A DNA stretch of 64,000 nucleotides from Branchinecta lynchi (taxonomy: Eukaryota > Arthropoda > Branchiopoda > Anostraca > Branchinectidae): contig JAKZAP010000021.1 of the NCBI GenBank assembly GCA_023053575.1, forward strand, positions 13,640,212-13,704,211. The letters are read 5' to 3'. A model generated the notes under the pieces. It did no database searches, had not been told where the DNA came from, and saw nothing but the letters and a program-made list of their open reading frames with translations. Within the stretch, counting starts at the first letter, position 1, and each line of letters starts with the position of its first letter. The translations under genes were made by a program, and so were the position numbers. Positions 49,301 to 61,300 of this stretch are shown piece by piece.

Positions 49301-52300
49301 AATCGAGACAATGCCGGAACTGCTCAGAAACGAGTGAAACTAAATATCGTATTTCTATTTCCGAACAGCCTTTTTGGATGGCGGGTGTATTTTGTGACGT
49401 TCTATCTAATTTCTTGTACAGCCTACTCGTACAAGTGCCATATGAGCTCGTAGCTCTTGTTTATATATAAAGGTCTGTCAACAATTCTTTAACGAATAAG
49501 AACATGCGAAGCTTCAAAGTATGATATAATTTTTTTACTTTTTTTTGCTTAGTTTTCCCATTTTAACCAAGGCACGTTCGAACTTCAAAGACTTGGAGGA
49601 GGAATGGAATTGGAGGAGGAATTCCTCAAAGAATTCCGCCTCCCTACTTTAGCAGCCCGACGTCTTACTCTTTGTACTGGTTTCGGGAACAGTCTGCGTT
49701 CCCACTCATGTTTTGAGCACCTGTTTCCTACCCCATATTGCCCGCCAAAACCTCGACTACCTCGAGCTGTAGCACAAAAAGTTCCGGTTCTTAACCCTGT
49801 TTGTACAAGAACCGATCGCTACAGAAAGAGCTTTGTACCATCTTTTGTTGAAGTTTTGAACAATTGATTAACTATTTCCCTTTAATGTTTTAATTGTCTA
49901 GGGTTTTTATTCTGTTTGATCATTTTTTGACTATTGCTTTATTATGTACAACCGCCTTATTAAATGTTTTGTAATTATGATGTACCTGACAAAAACGACA
50001 AGTTCGGCAATCCAATGCTGTGAAAGTCTCGTTTTACAATAAAGTATCAGTATCAGTATCAGACTTTGCGCATGGCGCCGCGCCAGGGAGATGGAGGCTG
50101 GATGGAGTCGACAAGCGCTAACAAGAAAATCGCTAATTCCTCGTGGGAAGTGATGGTAATTTTAAACAGGATATTTTTGAGCCATTTCATCTTGAAAATC
50201 AATCAATCAATCAAACATATAACCAAGTAGCTTAAAGCTAGGAGAGGAATAATATATATACGTAATGCACAAAAATGAAACAAATTCTTAATAAATAATA
50301 ATAATAACAAGATCTTAATACACTTGCAAGATATGACCAGAAATAAATGATGGGATGAAACTAAGTAAAAATTAGTCACGAGAATTAGCAGGATATGGCG
50401 AAAATTCATTTCGGATTAAAACTTTAGTGGTTATGAACCACATTTGCGATTATTCTAGGTGTCAAGGCTTCTCCAAGCCCCACCCCCTCACCTAAGAAAA
50501 GCGAAACGGGATCTGAAGATGTAGAATCCGCCGAAGAATCTCCGGAAAGAAAGAAAAAGCCGAAGAAGAAGAAAGACAAGAAAAAGAAAAAAGATAAGAA
50601 AGCCAAGAAGAAGAAGAAGAAACGGTCTTCAGATGATTCTTCAAGCTCTGATGATGACAATGAGGATAAAACTGAGGCGGCGCTTAAACTATTGCAGGAT
50701 AAGAAGTTGAAAAAGGCTCTATCGGCAATTGGTGAGTAGAGCTTTCCCATAAATATCTTCTTTGATAAATGGTACAGGTTAAAACTGCAGATTTCTCTTA
50801 CATATTGTCGGTCACTTAGTCAGCCACAAACCCTTGATATTCGGATACCCTATGCCAAACGCTGGGTATATCTAGCGTTTGACATAGCCTATGGCTAACG
50901 CTGGATACTCTATGCAAAACGCTGAATAGCTGTTGGTACCCTAACCCTGACCTACCCTGGATTCTGATTGGTTGATTTCTGAGCCTCACTCAGTTCATAA
51001 ATATTTTATTGGGTTCAAGTATAAAGCATTTGGCATAGTGCATCCAACCTTAGGCATAGGATATACCAAACGCTAGGTATACCCAGCGTTTGGCATAGGC
51101 TTTCCCAAAATCAGTGGTGTGTGGTAGACTGCGATCAGTTCTTCACTCCAGTGGAGATATGACTAGCTCTGTCAAATGTCGGTTAAACAAACGAATATAT
51201 TTTGCTCAGATAAGACTGTTACAGTCGACCTGGGCTCAAATCAGTAACTAGAGAAATGTGGGAAGGTGACGGGAACGGTATAAGAAATCACCCGGATGGA
51301 TTACGGTCAACCGCCCAGTGCACTTCCTGGCACAGGTCAGGGAATCGGAGATCAGCACCACCAGTAAGGCCTATCAAGTGTCAAGACTGATGCTCATACA
51401 TCTGCATTTACTTACTTACTTATAACTTTGAAGCCAGAAATGTAACTTAAGTAAATTTGCCCAGCCAAAGGGTTAAAGGACCTCTTACCTATAATACTAA
51501 TGCAACCTACTTCCATAAACAGTTCATCTAAACCCGGAGACCCCGATTTCGTATGGTACATTCTAACCCCTCTAAGAAAACCACGCTGATTTTCTCACTT
51601 GCCGTGTTTTGCTACCTTTTAATGTTCATCACTTTGTCGACAGTTGTCTGCGAGAGTTCCATCATAAAACCGGTTATGTAAATGGTTTCCCTGTTTTCGC
51701 TGTAAGTCAGCGGGTCTTGGAAAAGGCTTAAAACAGCCAACACGTGAGTTGTTTGTTGAAAGCAGAGCCTAAATTTTAAAGTATTGAAATATTTTAAAAT
51801 ACTGTAAGCTGAAGAGTAATTAGTGCAAGGGGTCCTTTAAGTATCGGAGGGAGTCCACGAGGGTCTCAACTCCCTAATCCTCTTCCAAAGACGTCGTCCT
51901 CCTTCCCAACTACTTGAAACCTCCCAACCCGTTTCCAGATGTCTTTAGAAGAAATGCTTTATTGCATTGACGCTGATTATCAAATGGTTGAAGACTCAGA
52001 GGACGCTATACCTTAAAGTCCTAATCCAAACATTCCGTTTACCTTTTCTTAGTTATCGCATGCCACAGGTTTATTTTGAATTGAACGCGATTGCCGGGTT
52101 GCTGTTTCGGCTCGAGAAAAAACCCACGCCGAAAGTCTTCTTTTCTAGATGACGAGATTTTCCAGGATTGATTAGCAAAGAATTATAAGACCTAATTGAT
52201 AATTTTTGTATGTCTTCAGAGGTACCACACTGGTCTTGGTTTTTAATTTATTTGTATTTGTAATAAACAGTTGGAGCATTAGATGGAAATTATTATTTTG

Positions 52301-55300
52301 ACCCTTGGCTCCCTACGTGCCATAACAGCTGTCCGGGACAATCGGCTGAGATTTAGTCCAGACAGAGTTTTTCAAATCTAGGAAATTTGGTGGGTTTTTT
52401 TTAATTTGCTCATTGTTTTACGGGGTTTTAGTGGTTTTAAACATTCATAGTGACAGTAGGGTTAGCATTGTGTGTGTGGTAGAAATACCATTTTTTGTGG
52501 CCCGCTTTAAGTCCTCCTGAGAGTTCAGTGGCTCACAGGAAGTCGATAAAGCATTTCAGTTCATCACGAAGCTGTGCGGCTGCAGTGCTGTCATTGCACT
52601 GAATGCTGAGGTCGTTAAAGGCGCTTTAACATTGACGCGTCTTTGCGATGCGTTTATCGCGTTGCCTACAGGTTGCATAGCGTTTATGTCAGACCTGCGT
52701 GTGAAGCTTACAAGCTGGATGCGTGTTTACGTCTTCCTTTCTCGGTTTCATCTGCTGAATTTTTGTATTAATAATAACAAGCATAACCCTGTCTTTCACA
52801 TCCCGACCCGGGGCCGGCTATGGTGGAGTTAAAGGAGGTTGAAATAGAACCATTAAAAAATACCAGATGTTCCTAGTACTTTGAAGGTAGCCGAGCTCGT
52901 TAGATCCGTTTTCGCTGCGTAAATTTGCAGAGTTTGCAGTTATAAAAGCAAGCAGGAGGATGCAACTTCCTGTCCTTGATGGTGAATTGGTGACCATGTG
53001 TTGGTTATTATTAGTATTATTATTTATTCGAATCGGTCAAACCTGAAGAGTAGTCTGTTAAAAGGAAAAACAATATGTCAATCAAACTCACACAGATACT
53101 AATAAACAGCTGACCGTTAAAGATAATTAGCCTACTACATCTATAATGAAATGGAAACAAACAAAATTCAAAATAAACAAATAAATCAGTGTACGTTTTT
53201 GTGAAAAATGGAAAAAGGTTGTGATGAAGAAGAATGTTGTCAGCCTTTTTATGAAAGTTTTGGGTTTTACTATATAAAGTTTCCATAGGATTCTTCACTT
53301 TAAAATCAGAAGTTAGGGAAGGGTTACTCCCAAGAAGGAATTTAGAGGATTTATAATAAGTAACTTTTAACGCAGAAAGTTCTGGTAACTAAAATAATAA
53401 TAAACAGACAATAGATAACAAGACCAAAGGTGTCGATGGGATCCCAAAAATCTAATTTTTTATCCAGACAATTGGGTCTTGTCTTCACCAGATCCAGTCT
53501 TTGCCAGGCTAACCACCAGAGAAAACCAAGTTCAGATATGCCTCTATAAGCCATATCTATTTTGACGATACTGACCAAAACTTCCTGCTTTACTTCTGCC
53601 AAGTTTCGGGTTTCGCCCGAATTCCGAGCGAACTACTAGTCCAGCAAAAAAAGAGAATTCAGAAACGAATCCAGCGTATCTGCTTATAAAGAACATCTAA
53701 TCAACTTTAAATAAAACTTTGACTTGACAAAAAATTCCGGTTACAACCGGATTCCGAACTAATTATATGTCTGGACAAAAAGTGATTGATATATACAGAC
53801 TCAGCCTCTCTTCTTAACCGTAAATCTGTCATCTAATCAACTTCAGATAAAACGTTTGCTTTTAACAAATTTTTCGGTTTTGGCCGGATTCCGGGTGAAC
53901 AGTTGTCCGGCGAGAAAACTGTTCCCGGGCTTGACCCTCTATTTATTTTTATTTTAGACAGAAGTGTGAATTAAGCCTTGAACCTTGAACCAAGTGAAAC
54001 TTTTACTTTTAAACAACTTTCCGGTTTTTGCCGGATGGCGGACGAACTACTTCTCCGGCAAAAAAATGGTTTTCACCATTGCGTTCAGCTTGTCTTATTA
54101 CCCCTAAATCGATCATTTAATCAACTTCAATTAAGACTTTTACTTTAACCAATTTCGGTTTTTGCCGGATTCCGGACGAACTACTTGTTGGGCGAGAAAA
54201 TGCTTTTTACATAACCACACAAGTGTTTAGCGTGTCTTCTTACCCCTAAAGCGAACATCCAATCAACCTCAAATAAAAATTTAACCAACTCTCCGGGTTT
54301 TGGCGGATTCCGGACGAACAACCTGTCTGGCGAGAAAATGATTTTCACCATCGTGCTCAGCATTTCCTACCCCATACTAGACTATAAAAAAAATAATTTG
54401 TTTGTCCTTTAATTTGACCCCCCGCCCCCACTCCTAAATATAGGGCTACAGAGCCCATCTACGAACTTGACCTTATCCTTGACTCGCCAAGTTTCATCAG
54501 AATATCTCATTCCCTTCGAGAGGTATCGTGCTAACGGACGGACAACTTTTGTGATGTCATAGGTATCACTCCACGTACATTTTGGGATCCCAAAAACGGG
54601 ATACGTCAGCTACAATGCTTTGGTAGCGATATTTCCGGCCTTCTTGAGATGAAACGAACCTGCAGCTTCCATTCCCCAACGTTGTCCTTGACGTTCGACA
54701 CCCTGATGAGGACCCATGCCAAGAAGGGCCGAAACATCGCTGCCAGAGCACCGTAGCTGACGGATTCGTCTTTATCTTTTGTTTGAATTTATGTTTCCCA
54801 GTCAGCTTGGACTCGAGGAGTATTTATAACAATTATAATTCTTGTATATCCTGCCTGTGTAGTAGACTACAGTGGAGTAAAAAAAAAAGTATGAATGATA
54901 ATATAATATACTTGTAATTCTAAGGCTTTCGCCTCTATAAATTTCTCGGGACACTAGTGTTTTACTTATTTTCTTCATTTACTCCGCTTTCTGAAAACGG
55001 CGGGTTATAAATAAATTACTTACTTACTAAACACTCAATTAAATTTCGTTGTCGACACCTGCTTCGAATTGGTTGATATTTTAGGCATTTACAACACTTT
55101 CTGGGAGATTATTCCATAATATGTAAAGTGTGTAGATTTATCGATGAAGGAGTGAAATTTCGAGAGAATAGAAGTTGAATTTTTGTTATATTTTGTTTAA
55201 TTTAGTTGGTTAATTAGTGTATAACCTGTTCATGTATATGGCCTCTGGCTTTAAATACAGATTATTATTATTATTATTATTATTCTACTATTCGGTTTCT

Positions 55301-58300
55301 AAAGCTCCATTTTCCAATGTCTTTTCGGAATTTCTTACCACTCGATATGAAACAATATAAAAAAAAATATGTAGTGGGAGTAGTTTAGCGGGCGTATTAG
55401 CGATTAAGTAATGTGTTGCTGGGTCTCTAGTACCTCTTGAAGTTATTAGTTTTATCTCATTTACAGAATCCATTGCTGGAGTCAAGTTTGAAATCACGCC
55501 AAAGGTTGGGATAAAAGTGAAGGAAGAAGAAGTCAGTTCAACGGTGGACCTTCGCGAAAGGCTTCAGAAGAAAAAAGGCACTAAAAGAAAGGTAAGCTGG
55601 TGGTTCTACTCACACTGACTTTGACTTTAAGGACACTATTGACTCTTCTGCCTGTGTATCATCCTTAGCTCCGTTATGGAGTTATAAGCTTCTGAAATCC
55701 CCGGCTTTCCCCCTTCCCGATTAAAAATTTATCTCAAAATAGAAGTATGAAGTGGTAAAAAAAAAAGTAGCATGCAGTACGAACTGATGCTACACTGTAA
55801 AAAGTTTCTCCGAATAAGGATGCAGTATTTGCTACTGGGATTAATCTTATCTCTATTGGGATAAAATTAATCGAACTAGGGATAATCTTATCTCAATAAA
55901 GACAAGATTAATCCCAGTAGCAAATTCTGCAAGATTTTTTTGTATAGTACATGCTTCTACTCCAAGGCTACCGTGTTACTGCATTCTACTGGATGGTACT
56001 ATTAGCAAGACAGGATGCTACTGGATACTTCTGCTTTCTGAGACACATTAAACGACAGTATTCTTTACGATGACATACCAACACATGCAATTTTTTCATA
56101 CATCTATCATACGACTACGGAGGCTACAAATTCTTCGTAGGGTTGTTCCGTTTTGTACCTACGACTTTTTAACGCTTTTCGTCCGAGCTGACTTCTGCCG
56201 GTCACGTACCGCAAAATTCGCCAAAAGATTCAAGCTTAGCCGAATGCTCTTTCCACGGATAAGGATATGAGAAGCTTCAAAATTCACAGCATTGTTTCGC
56301 ACTTCGGGAGACATGGTAGATCATCAGTCATTCTTCTGTTTTTACTTCTTCTCTTTTGTGTAGTTTTCTCATTTTTGGGATCCCAAAGCGTAAGTGGAGG
56401 GATACCTATGAATACCTATGAAAAGTTGTCCGTCCGTCCGTCTGTAAGCACGATAACTTTTGAAGGGAATGAGATACTTTGATGGAACTTGGTGCGAGGA
56501 CTATTGGGTCAAGGGAAAGGTCGAGTTCGTAGATGGGCTCTATAGCTCAACATTTAGGGGTGGGGGAGGGTTTCAAATTAAGGGTCGGAAATGTTTTAGA
56601 CAGCTATGAAATAAATATTCTTTGAGCCCAAGCTGACTTTGAAACATTTATTCTAACAATGTTTACAACGGATACGTCAGCTATGATTTTTCATCAGCGA
56701 TATTTCGGCCCTTCTTGGCAAGGGTCCTCGTCAGGCTGTCAATCCTCTGGTTCAACTACGGGGAAGGAAACAAACCTGTAATCAATAAATGTAATACAGG
56801 TTTGTTTCCTTCCCCGTTTCCTACGTCAGCTATGATTTTTCATCAGCGATATTTCGGCCCTTCTTGGCAAGGGTCCTCGTCAGGCTGTCAATCCTCTGGT
56901 TCAACTACGGGGAAGGAAACAAACCTGTAATCAATAAATGTAATACAGGTTTGTTTCCTTCCCCGTAGTTGAACCAGAGGATTGACAGCCTGACGAGGAC
57001 CCTTGCCAAGAAGGGCCGAAATATCGCTGATGAAAAATCATAGCTGACGTATCCGTTGTAAACATTGTTAGAATAAAAGCTATGAGATAGTCGATTCAGG
57101 GGTAAGAAGACATGCTGAACACGAATATGAAAATCATTTTCGGAAGGCCATTCGCCGGAAGTACAAGTAGTAGTTCGCCCGGAATCCGGCCAAAACCGGA
57201 AAGTTTGTTAACAGTAAAAGTTTTGTATAAAGCTGATTAGATATTCGATTTATGGGTAAGAAGACATGCTGAACGTTTATATGAAAATCATTTTCTTATC
57301 GGACAAGTAGTTCGCCCGGAATCCGTCAGAAAACGGAAAATTTGTTAAAAGTAAATGTTTTACCTGAAGTTGGTTAGACGTTCGATTTAGGGGTAAGAAG
57401 ACATGCTGAATTCGCTTTTGGGAATGATTTTCTACCCGGACATATTTCGCCCGGAATCCGGCTGAAACCGGAAAATTTGTTAAAAGTTAGTTTTAAGTTA
57501 GTTTTTGATTAGATGTTCGATATAGGCATAAGGTGATACGCTGAACTCGTTTTTGAGCTTTAGTTTTTGCCGGACAAGTAGATCGCCCCGAACCCGTCCG
57601 AAACCGGGAAATTTGTTAAAGGTTAATGTTTTACCTGAAGTCGACTAGATGTTCGATATAGGGGTAAGGTACGCTGAATTCGTTTTTGAGCTTTAGTTTT
57701 TGCCGGACAAGTAGTTCGCCCGGAATCCGGTCGAAACGGGAGATTTGGCAGAAGTAAGGCAGGAAGATTTGATCGGCTTCGTCAGAGTAGACATGACGTT
57801 TAGCCTAGGTGTAAAATATACACATGGTGAATCCGTATCTGAACTTGGTTTTCTCCGATGATTAGCCATTGCCCTTCTTCTGTTTCTAAATCTTAATAGT
57901 AAAAATGTTCAAGAAGTCTGGCGAAGACCGGATATCTACAAGACCAAATTGTCTGGATCAGATATTAAATTTTTGGGACCCCATCGAAACCTTTGGTCTT
58001 GTTTAACCACGGCGCTTTCCCTTTTCAAATATTTTGCGTCCAGCCGCCGCGTCAAAGAGCGCGAAGGCTTGATAGAGTCGACAAGCGCGAACAAGCAAAT
58101 CGCTAATTCCACGTGGAAGTTATTGGTATTTTCGAAAAACGGTATATCTGAGATATTTCATTGTGGAAAAATCATTAAGAGTTGTGCTTTAAGGCCAAGA
58201 AGTCGGAAAATACAGAAGGACAGAAGTCGAGACAGACCTCCAGCGGAGAGGGAAGTAGGGTCGAGCTTCGTTTGCTGCCTCTAGGGTCGTCGTCAAGTGC

Positions 58301-61300
58301 GAGTGTTCGGTCGTCCAAGGGGTCAGTGCCGTTGTCGAGTAAGCGTGTTACCACTCTCCGTCCGGTCTTACGTCTGCCTCTCTGTTGTCTCCAGTCGTGT
58401 TCTTTATATATCAGTTAGGTTTGTGAAGGGAACAAAAACCAGATTTTCTTCTTTTTTTTTTGTATCAGCGAATTGTACCTCTAAGATGTTAGGAGAGGGA
58501 TAAATGTAATTTCGTATATTTCAGTTGCAATTCATGCTGGCGTCCTAAGGAAAGAATAAACTAAACTCGTGAATTCCAAAGCAGTGCCAACTAAAGAGCG
58601 ACGGGGATTTGACGTGGTGCAACAAAAATTAAATAATGAATATTCAAATGTGCGTGTTTAAAAAACGCTTCTGCGTTTCTCTGCATTTGCCCTCTCGGGA
58701 GCAAATATACACAGAATTATTTGTTCATAAGAACGGCTTAGAGAGAAGGAGAGATCGGTATGTTTAGGAACTATCATAGCATAACTAAATTCAGTTTCTT
58801 ACAAATTATGAATAACAAACGTAAAAATAACAAACACACACTAGGATTCAGCATTGAACACCAGTATTTCAAGCCGGATTCAGTTTCTCAAGGGCATGTT
58901 TGTATCGCGGTTTCGGAGTATGATCCTTTTTGCTCTTTTTGGACGGACTCTATGTCGTGTAATACGCTGTGCGGATTTTTTTTATTTTATTATAGAATTA
59001 TTTGTTTTAATTATATGTTTGGTTTTATTTGGTTTTCAGCATGAGACCCCGTCTTGTGGGTCCTGGTTTGTCTACGTGGCTCCGACAAGGGAGTCCTAGA
59101 CTTCTAAATTATATTCGAAAAAATTCTTTATGGTATTGGTCACGGTACAAGTCCCTTGTGTAAAGTGCCATCTATATTGCTGTGCGGATTGCAGATTGAC
59201 CCCACACCGGGCACGCGCACTCGAGCAACGGGCGTACATAGTACGGGTAAGCACGGAGAAGACTTTCAGTGTCACACCCAAAACGCCTCATTTAACGCCT
59301 CACTAAAGCGATTATGAAAGTAGGTTGCAGTAGCATAATTGGTATGACGGGTCCTTTAATAAGAAAGATATAGAACGTGTCCGAAAGCTTTTTTGGTTCT
59401 GTAAATGCTGCATTAATGCTGCATTTTCTTTTTTCTTTTTGTCCGAAAGCTGTTAACTTTTTTTCTTCTCTGACACTTCTAGAATACCAAAATTTAAGTC
59501 AGGAAGAAGAAGAAGAAGAAAAAATTAGCTATATAAAGATGACAAAGAGCGTGTTCCACCCTCGTAACAATAGTTACTATTAGTTACTATTTCCGTTCCA
59601 TCCTCACGAAAAGTTACTACGCTGACCGTTCCAACCTTGTCGGAATAGTAACTAATAGTTACTATTTGCTTACCATGCTCGGGAGCGTAGTAAGCGTAGT
59701 AACTACGCATCTCTGGAACGTGATTGGTCGGATTCGCCCCTGGCGTGAGATCCTGCTGGAAAATAGAAAAATCGTTCCAGCCTTGACGGCAAAAAGCCAG
59801 AATTCGTGACGTCATGCGTAGTAACTACGGTAAGTAGGATGGAACACGCTCAAAATGGATCATCTACTGATATCCAACCTTCTTATCTTCTTATCTTTCC
59901 TTTCTTCGTTGGCCATGATCGCCAGTTGTCTTAGAATATGGCATGTTTGCCGAATTGTCAGTTGTCTTTTTGAATTTATATGTTTGCCGCCGAAAACACT
60001 GAGAGAATCGCCGTACTCCCCAGTTTCTTCTTGAAAATTCAGCACAAAATTTAGCATTCTTGCTGAATTTGTCGATAAATTTTATGCTGAATTAATGCTG
60101 CATTAATTGAGCGAAAATTTAAGTCCGAAAGCGAAATGCTGCATAAAATGCTGAATTAATTCAGCATTTTCGTTCGTTTGGGAGCTTTCGGACAAGTTCA
60201 TAGTAATTGCCAAGTAATTTAGGAATTTCGTTTGTTCTAGGAGGGTTTTGCTGATGAAGATGATGAAGAAACTGGCGCTGCGTCATCAAAAGGTATGCTT
60301 TAGCTTCGCTATTGAAGCCTGGAAGAAACACACAGCGGTCAGGTCCGTCCTGGCGGAATGGGCTAGAATGTCGAACTCACAAGCAACGGTCACGGGTTCG
60401 AGTCTCGGTAGTGCCGACCTTGGGGTTTAGGGTTAAAGCACACCTCGCACTACTTACTGAGAAATGTTTCAATACTGTACAACTAGACTCTGCTTTAAAC
60501 AAATTATCCACGGCTTTGGCTGTCTTAAGCCTTTTCCCATGCCCATTGTCTTCTAGCAGAAACTCGGCAAATTCAGGTAATCTGTTCTACGCGTAGCAGA
60601 ATGATATGCGAACACTTGTCGGGAACATAATGCGCATGGAAAACAGTGAACATGGCAAGAGCAAAGAATAGTGAGGTGTCGTTAACAGGCTTGGAATGTA
60701 ACATATGAAATTTGGGTGTACGGGCTTAAGAATTAATTAATGCAGTTACGGAAGTAGGATGCATTGCCATTATGGGCACGAATGGGCCTTTAAGGGTTAA
60801 TGGTGTTTCCCCGCCAGGCAAGCCGAAAGTTATCCAAGCTTCAAATGGGTACCTCAAGGTAGCGAGGGAAAAGCAAGGGAAGCGCGGCATGATTTGCCAC
60901 CAACCTTTCATCGCACTGTATATATGGATAGTCTGTATAACCCGTTGCACTCAAACTGAACAAGAACGGAGTAAATGGAAGAAAAAAAATAAAGAACAAT
61001 AGAGAGAAAAGACAATTAGCAAATGACAAAATATATACAACACTACGAATGAAGAAAAACACAAAGGGCAAATTAAGCAGTGGTCATCCATTGGGCACAA
61101 AGTATTGGTAACACGGGTGCGCGGCCGCTCCAGTAACTTTCTGACCTAGCTTATCCAGAGCATAGTTGGGTTCTACCAGGCCGAGTTTTCTTACTAGGTA
61201 CCTGTTGCGTTTGCTTGTTCGTGGTGGCATTTTTAGTAAGTATTTTAGGTAAACTATAAGACCGTGTTCCACCCTACTAACAATCATAACTATTAGTTAC

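Noticed and set aside
49025..49311. 80- and 67-codon ORFs in the second array
   Set aside because: Both are products of the duplicated satellite unit and have no protein-like features.
50424..50750. 108-codon Ser/Phe-rich ORF on the - strand
   Set aside because: It is the complement of the Lys-rich exon 8; Phe/Ser runs are just antisense of AAG/AAA/GAA codons.
60343..60412. Functional tRNA gene
   Set aside because: A and B boxes are visible but the acceptor stem does not pair and no clear anticodon arm forms; better read as a SINE relic.
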